Of a DNA stretch of 11,004 bases, positions 7,125 through 11,004 are shown in pieces. A program made the translations under genes and the position numbers. Source of the stretch: Nitrospirales bacterium (GTDB lineage Bacteria; Nitrospirota; Nitrospiria; Nitrospirales; UBA8639); NCBI GenBank assembly GCA_021604265.1, contig BQIY01000036.1:1-11004 (forward strand), read 5' to 3'. How positions within the stretch are numbered: the stretch's first letter is position 1; every line of letters begins with the position of its first letter. Below the pieces are notes generated by a model that worked only from the letters and a program-made list of their open reading frames with translations, was not told where the DNA came from and did not search any database.

Positions 7125-7148
7125 TGCCTTTCAAGATGTGAGGAGGCA
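7125..7148 (+). promoter_or_regulatory. Leader hairpin enclosing an orphan Shine-Dalgarno
   Basis: TGCCT (7125-7129) pairs with AGGCA (7144-7148). TTC (7130-7132) can pair with GAG (7140-7142) around a bulged G, leaving a 7-nt loop. The right arm contains a perfect AGGAGG (7141-7146), yet no ATG, GTG or TTG follows at working distance. Function unknown. Confidence 0.35.
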
Positions 7149-7208
7149 GTCATCGACAACAGTATTCACGGTATGTCCTTGAGGACCATTCTCGTTGTGG
7201 TTGCTGAA

Positions 7209-7232
7209 TTCCCATGAAGACTCGAATGGGAA
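7209..7232 (+). promoter_or_regulatory. Perfect 7-bp hairpin just upstream of the GT4 start
   Basis: TTCCCAT (7209-7215) and ATGGGAA (7226-7232) pair perfectly around a 10-nt loop, 20 nt before the TTG start. The right arm lies immediately before the GAGG (7235-7238) that may serve as the ribosome binding site, so folding could affect initiation. Confidence 0.4.
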
Positions 7233-7252
7233 ATGAGGAATGGTGACACCTT

Positions 7253-8527
7253 TTGCATGAGCAACTATCAGAAAAAATTAAAGTCGTTCGAGTCATTGCT
7301 CGGTTAAATATTGGCGGCCCAGCTAAGCAAGCTCTTTATCTAACTCATCGGCTCAATGGACGATACTTTCAGTCATCACTCATTACCGGGGTCGTCGGTC
7401 GCGATGAAGAGAAGCTTACCTTTCCTGACGGTGGACAAGATGGTGAGATCCATGTTCTCCCTCTGTTGGGTCGGGAAATTTCTATGAGACAGGATATTCG
7501 TATATTCGTTGAGCTGTGCAAAATATTTAAAGCGGTCCAACCTGATATTGTGCATACGCATACGGCCAAAGCTGGAACGCTTGGGCGGTTAGCAGCGATG
7601 TATGCACGTGTTCCAATTACAGTGCATACATTTCATGGCCATGTGTTTAGAGGATACTTTGGGCGAGTCAAGACCTTGCTCTTTATTCTCATTGAGAAAG
7701 TCTTAGCGTATTTTACCGATCGTATTGTGGTGTTGAGTGAAAGCCAGCGTCGGGAGCTTACCGATGAATTTCACATTGCCGCCAAAGGGAAATTTCAAGT
7801 CATCCCCTTAGGGTTCAATTTAACGCCGTTTACTTCTTGTGAATCAATGGCAGAGGCGAGGCATGCCTTGACCATGGATTCAAAGGCATTTTCTATTGGG
7901 TTCGTCGGTCGTCTTGTCCCCATCAAGAATCCGCTTCTCCTCCTTCAAGCCTATTGTCAAGCAGAAGCGTATCGACAAACATCAAAGGGTTCTTCAAGTG
8001 CAACTTGCGAACCATGGTCAATCATCATCGCTGGTGGCGGAGAATTATTAGATGTTCTGCAGTCTGAAGTGCAGGCCAAAGAACTTTCTCGGCGTGTGCT
8101 ATTCTGTGGTTGGCAACATCACGTTGAACAGGTGTATGCCGCCGTGAATGTCGTCGTCTTGACATCGTTAAACGAAGGAACCCCGGTAGCGTTGATTGAG
8201 GCTATGGCTTCCGGGAAGCCTTTCATTGCGACGAACGTCGGCGGAGTGATTGATTTGATGGTTGGCCCAGGGTCTTCTTATACGGCTGTGACTGGTGGGA
8301 TGTTCACTATCTATCAGAATGGTATTTTAGTGGAGTCTCAGGATGCGGTGGGTCTGGCTGGTGCGATGCTCTATCTTGCCGCTCATCCAGAAGAGGCTGT
8401 GGCCATGGGGCGTGTTGGTCGAGAATTTTCCGTGAAGCTGTTTGATGAACAACGATTGCTTGGAGATATACGAGGATTGTATCAGGACCTGCTCGCAGAA
8501 AAGGGCATTCAGTTTGACTGTGTCTAG
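7253..8527 (+). CDS. GT4-family glycosyltransferase
   Basis: 424 residues, GT-B fold, probably cytoplasmic at the inner-membrane face. It would transfer a sugar from a nucleotide donor to the growing lipid-linked glycan with retention of configuration. The N-terminal domain begins VVRVIARLNIGGPAKQA (11-27), with the glycine-rich acceptor-side loop. HTHTAKAGTLGR (101-112) and HTFHGHVF (125-132) follow. The C-terminal domain starts IGFVGRLVPIKNP (215-227), and EGTPVALIEAMASG (308-321) holds the donor-binding EX7E pair Glu308/Glu316. A Ser/Thr-rich insert (about 240-253) is the only unusual part. The TTG at 7253 is the only standard start codon that keeps the conserved N-terminus, since an in-frame TGA lies at 7244-7246. 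The nearest GAGG is 14 nt away, so the start is poorly supported. Donor and acceptor sugars cannot be told. Confidence 0.9.
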   Translation: MHEQLSEKIKVVRVIARLNIGGPAKQALYLTHRLNGRYFQSSLITGVVGRDEEKLTFPDGGQDGEIHVLPLLGREISMRQDIRIFVELCKIFKAVQPDIVHTHTAKAGTLGRLAAMYARVPITVHTFHGHVFRGYFGRVKTLLFILIEKVLAYFTDRIVVLSESQRRELTDEFHIAAKGKFQVIPLGFNLTPFTSCESMAEARHALTMDSKAFSIGFVGRLVPIKNPLLLLQAYCQAEAYRQTSKGSSSATCEPWSIIIAGGGELLDVLQSEVQAKELSRRVLFCGWQHHVEQVYAAVNVVVLTSLNEGTPVALIEAMASGKPFIATNVGGVIDLMVGPGSSYTAVTGGMFTIYQNGILVESQDAVGLAGAMLYLAAHPEEAVAMGRVGREFSVKLFDEQRLLGDIRGLYQDLLAEKGIQFDCV

Positions 8528-8585
8528 CACGAGAACTGTTTTGCTAGTGTGTGCCAATGCGTGAACGATTTGTGAGGTGCTGTCT

Positions 8586-9566
8586 ATGCGCGTATTGATT
8601 ACGGGTGGTGCGGGTTTTATCGGGTCTCACTTGGCAGAAGCCCTATTAGAACGTGGAGACGATGTATTTATTATTGATGATCTCTCGACTGGCAGCGTAG
8701 ACAATATCGAGCATTTACAATCGAATCCTCGGTTTCATTATTTTTTTGATACCGTCATGAATCGGTTCTTAATGGCTGAGCTGATTGATCGTACCGATTG
8801 TATTTTTCATTTAGCTGCGGCTGTGGGAGTCAGGCTCATTGTTGAAAGTCCGGTTCGGACGATAGAAACCAATGTCAAGGGAACCGAAATCGTTCTTGAC
8901 CTGGCCAGCAAAAAAAAGAGAACTGTGATCATTGCTTCGACGAGCGAAGTCTACGGAAAGTCCAATGCCATTCCATTTTGTGAAGATGGCGATCTCGTGA
9001 TGGGCGCGACGACGAAGGGGCGATGGAGTTATGCCTGCTCGAAAGCCTTGGATGAATTTTTGGCTTTGGCGTACTGGAAGGAAAAACAATGTCCGACTAT
9101 CGTTGTGAGGTTGTTCAATACCGTGGGGCCACGGCAAACTGGTCAGTATGGCATGGTGATTCCTCGATTTGTTCAGCAGGCGCTTCACGGTCAGCCATTA
9201 ACAGTTTTTGGTACGGGTCAGCAAAGTCGGTGTTTTACCTGGGTGGGAGATGTGGTTGATGCCCTTGTTCAGCTGAGTCAGCATCCTGAGGCTGTGGGTG
9301 AAATTTTTAATATCGGGAGTACTCAGGAAGTGAGTATTCACGACCTGGCTCAGCGCGTCAAAGTGATGACAGATTCTCAATCTGAAATTGTTTTAATGGG
9401 CTATGACCAAGCTTATGAATCTGGTTTTGAAGATATGGAGCGCCGTGTCCCGTCGTTACGCAAAGTCCAAAACTTGATTGGATACAAACCGACCAAGGAT
9501 CTGACTGGCATTATCGGAGAAGTGATTCAGTATGCAAAACAAAAGGCCTTAAGTAGTCGATCATGA
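8586..9566 (+). CDS. NAD-dependent SDR epimerase/decarboxylase (UXS/ArnA-like)
   Basis: 326 residues, an extended short-chain dehydrogenase acting on nucleotide sugars. MRVLITGGAGFIGSH carries the NAD-binding GxxGxxG (7-13), and Asp31/Asp32 follow the second strand. The active site is STSEVYG (118-124) with YACSK (149-153), giving Tyr149 and Lys153. Ser120-Glu121 and ERRVPSLRKVQNLIGYKP (285-302) resemble the Ser/Glu and the late Arg region of UDP-glucuronate decarboxylases (UXS, ArnA). RWSYACSK is also ArnA-like. Decarboxylation of UDP-glucuronate is therefore the favoured reaction, but an epimerase or 4,6-dehydratase cannot be excluded. ATG 8586 is chosen because GTGAGG (8572-8577) sits 8 nt before it; the GTG at 8577 is part of that binding site. 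It lies 58 bp after the GT4 gene and overlaps the next gene by 4 bp (ATGA). Confidence 0.88.
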   Translation: MRVLITGGAGFIGSHLAEALLERGDDVFIIDDLSTGSVDNIEHLQSNPRFHYFFDTVMNRFLMAELIDRTDCIFHLAAAVGVRLIVESPVRTIETNVKGTEIVLDLASKKKRTVIIASTSEVYGKSNAIPFCEDGDLVMGATTKGRWSYACSKALDEFLALAYWKEKQCPTIVVRLFNTVGPRQTGQYGMVIPRFVQQALHGQPLTVFGTGQQSRCFTWVGDVVDALVQLSQHPEAVGEIFNIGSTQEVSIHDLAQRVKVMTDSQSEIVLMGYDQAYESGFEDMERRVPSLRKVQNLIGYKPTKDLTGIIGEVIQYAKQKALSSRS

Positions 9567-11004
9567 TTGAATTTACCATCTTTTCCGTTTCGTTGCTCCT
9601 GGCCTGTTTGCTGACTCCAGTCGTGCAAAGGATATCAGTCAGGCAGCAATGGGTGGCTGCGCCAAAAGCGGATCGATGGCATCAATTGCCAACGGCTCTT
9701 CATGGGGGTGTGGCGATCTACCTGGCGTTTACCGTTCCGCTTATCTTTCTAGGGACTTCTCACTCCCAGCTTTGGGTTCTTCTCTCTGCCGCCACTCTTA
9801 TTTTTGCCCTAGGGTTGATTGATGACTTTAGGCATTTAAAGCCCTATACCAAACTGATTGTCCAGATCATTGCTGCCTGTATCATTACGGCCAATGGGAT
9901 TCTTATTGATGTTCCTGCATATCCGTATATTGGACTGTTTCTCACCATATTTTGGATTGTGGGAATTACGAATGCGTTGAACCTTCTGGATAATATGGAT
10001 GGTTTGTCGGTTGGGACGGGATGTATTGCTGCTCTTTGTCTTGCCGTGGCCGGGGTATTTACCGGCACATCGTTGATGAGTGTCATCGGTTTTGGCTTAG
10101 CTGGGGCCACATTAGGATTTCTCTTTTTCAATTTTTATCCTGCCAAAATTTTTATGGGTGATTCCGGCAGTCTTTTTCTGGGGTTTTCCTTAGCCACGCT
10201 CTCGTTAATGGGTGGGTGGGAACAGGCCACGAATATTTTTTTAAGTATGCTCGTGCCAGTCTTGGTGTTAGCCGTGCCGATTTTCGACACCTCGTTTGTT
10301 GCCATGGTTCGATTTTTTAATGGCCAAGCCATCTCTCAAGGCGGACGTGACCATACCTCTCATCGAATGGTGGCCTTTGGTCTTCCTGAGCGAACCACCG
10401 TCTTATTTTTCTATGCAATGAGCTTCATGTGTGGGGCCATTGCGTTGATTGGTGTGAAATTCAATCTACTCTATCCTGCGATGCTTGCGATCTTACTCGT
10501 GATTATTTTTTGGTATTTTGGTCTTTTTTTGAGTGGCATTGTGTCGTACGAACAGCCGGAAGACAAAAAGCCGTTTGGATTTGATCGTCATGGTTTTGCG
10601 TTGGATATGGTGTTTTCACATAAACGGAGCATTGGCGAAGTTGCGGTCGATTGTGTGCTGATCGGGGTTTCATTTACGTTGGCCTATTTCGTTCGTTTTG
10701 AAGGGTTGCCCGGTCATTATGTTGACGTTATTACTCAGTCGCTGCCGTTCCTCATACCCTTGAAATTGTTTGTCTTTTTTTATTTTGGTTTATATCGAGG
10801 GATTTGGCGGTATGTGGGTATGCAGGACTTGATCAATATTCTCAAGGCGGTGACGGCGAGTTCAGTGCTTTCCATCGTTGCGATCGCGATGGTGTTTCGG
10901 CTTGAAGGGCATGCCCGGTCAGTATTTTTTATTGATTGGATGTTGTTGTTGCTGATGGTCGGAGGTATTCGTGTTCTTATTCGTTTGATTAGAGAGTATC
11001 TCGG
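9563..11004 (+). CDS. WecA/MraY-type sugar-1-phosphate transferase fused to a FlaA1/CapD-type membrane domain, partial
   Basis: 480 codons are open to the right edge. Residues 1-330 are a polyprenyl-phosphate N-acetylhexosamine-1-phosphate transferase, the membrane enzyme that starts glycan assembly on undecaprenyl phosphate. Visible motifs are LGLIDDFRHLKPYTKL (83-98, Asp87/Asp88), NALNLLDNMDGL (137-148, Asp143/Asp146), FMGDSGSL (197-204) and GRDHTSHR (261-268, the His loop). After a polar linker (about 330-350) a new membrane domain begins at SHKRSIGEVAVDCVLIG (352-368). It continues with AYFVRFEG (374-381) and FGLYRGIWRYVGMQDL (408-423), the pattern that precedes the Rossmann domain in FlaA1/CapD/WbpM-type proteins. 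That catalytic or nucleotide-binding part lies beyond the window. The start overlaps the SDR stop by 4 bp (ATGA), indicating translational coupling. No frameshift was found at the junction when I read through it codon by codon. Confidence 0.88.
   Translation, partial: MIEFTIFSVSLLLACLLTPVVQRISVRQQWVAAPKADRWHQLPTALHGGVAIYLAFTVPLIFLGTSHSQLWVLLSAATLIFALGLIDDFRHLKPYTKLIVQIIAACIITANGILIDVPAYPYIGLFLTIFWIVGITNALNLLDNMDGLSVGTGCIAALCLAVAGVFTGTSLMSVIGFGLAGATLGFLFFNFYPAKIFMGDSGSLFLGFSLATLSLMGGWEQATNIFLSMLVPVLVLAVPIFDTSFVAMVRFFNGQAISQGGRDHTSHRMVAFGLPERTTVLFFYAMSFMCGAIALIGVKFNLLYPAMLAILLVIIFWYFGLFLSGIVSYEQPEDKKPFGFDRHGFALDMVFSHKRSIGEVAVDCVLIGVSFTLAYFVRFEGLPGHYVDVITQSLPFLIPLKLFVFFYFGLYRGIWRYVGMQDLINILKAVTASSVLSIVAIAMVFRLEGHARSVFFIDWMLLLLMVGGIRVLIRLIREYL

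Larger units (their letters stand above)
6936..7252 (+). promoter_or_regulatory. Long 5' leader of the glycosyltransferase gene
   Basis: No gene seen. The stretch is AT-rich at first, then holds two hairpins listed separately and several short open frames. The last of these is ATG 7214 to TGA 7246, encoding MKTRMGNEEW in the same frame as the glycosyltransferase. I found no JUMPstart/ops element and no riboswitch class I recognise. The boundaries assume initiation from the promoter at 6901-6929. Confidence 0.45.

Noticed and set aside
6936..7252. JUMPstart/ops element for RfaH control
   Set aside because: I looked for GGCGGTAG-type sequences, as expected before some LPS and capsule operons, and found none.
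8577..8585. GTG start extending the SDR by three codons
   Set aside because: The GTG overlaps the Shine-Dalgarno GTGAGG, and the ATG at 8586 gives the canonical family N-terminus with ideal spacing.
8811..9188. 125-residue minus-strand open frame
   Set aside because: A shadow of the SDR coding sequence, with no independent support.
1..11004. Mobile elements, CRISPR, tRNA or rRNA
   Set aside because: No transposase, terminal inverted repeats, regularly spaced repeats or recognisable structural RNA were found on reading either strand.

Overview
The window looks like chromosomal DNA of a Gram-negative bacterium that makes lipopolysaccharide or a related surface glycan. The evidence is a KdsD-type arabinose-5-phosphate isomerase, a WaaL/Wzy-type ligase or polymerase, a WecA/MraY-type initiating transferase, and sigma70-like promoters. 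Base composition is about half G+C by eye. There is no rRNA or other taxonomic marker. The gene style would fit Nitrospirota or a deltaproteobacterial-type lineage, but that is a guess.

Layout. (a) 1-400, minus strand: the end of a VapBC-type toxin-antitoxin pair. The PIN-domain toxin runs off the left edge, and the antitoxin reading frame is interrupted by an apparent one-base frameshift. (b) 401-710: no gene seen. (c) 711-742: a strong, possibly bidirectional hairpin terminator closing a minus-strand SAM-dependent methyltransferase gene (754-1668). (d) 1936-2592, plus strand: a secreted protein of unknown function. (e) 2601-4323, minus strand: a likely two-gene unit of a divergent Rossmann/methyltransferase-like protein followed by a Gfo/Idh/MocA sugar-type oxidoreductase. 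It converges on (d) with only 8 bp between stop codons. (f) 4468-11004, plus strand: a surface-polysaccharide cluster of kdsD, O-antigen ligase/polymerase, GT4 glycosyltransferase, UXS/ArnA-like SDR, and a WecA/MraY transferase fused to a FlaA1/CapD-type membrane domain that continues past the right edge.

How the genes could work together. KdsD supplies arabinose 5-phosphate for Kdo, the inner sugar of the LPS core. The SDR would make a nucleotide sugar. The fusion protein would load the first sugar-1-phosphate on undecaprenyl phosphate. The GT4 enzyme would extend the chain, and the O-antigen ligase-family protein would polymerise it or transfer it to its acceptor. Two plus-strand promoters are visible: an extended -10 upstream of kdsD, and a near-consensus TTGACA-N17-TATGAT overlapping the stop codon of the ligase gene. 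The second drives the GT4-SDR-transferase part through an unusually long leader of about 317 nt.

Most notable are the transferase/FlaA1-type fusion, the long structured leader before a poorly supported TTG start, and the frameshifted antitoxin beside an apparently intact toxin start. No mobile element, CRISPR array, tRNA or rRNA was seen.
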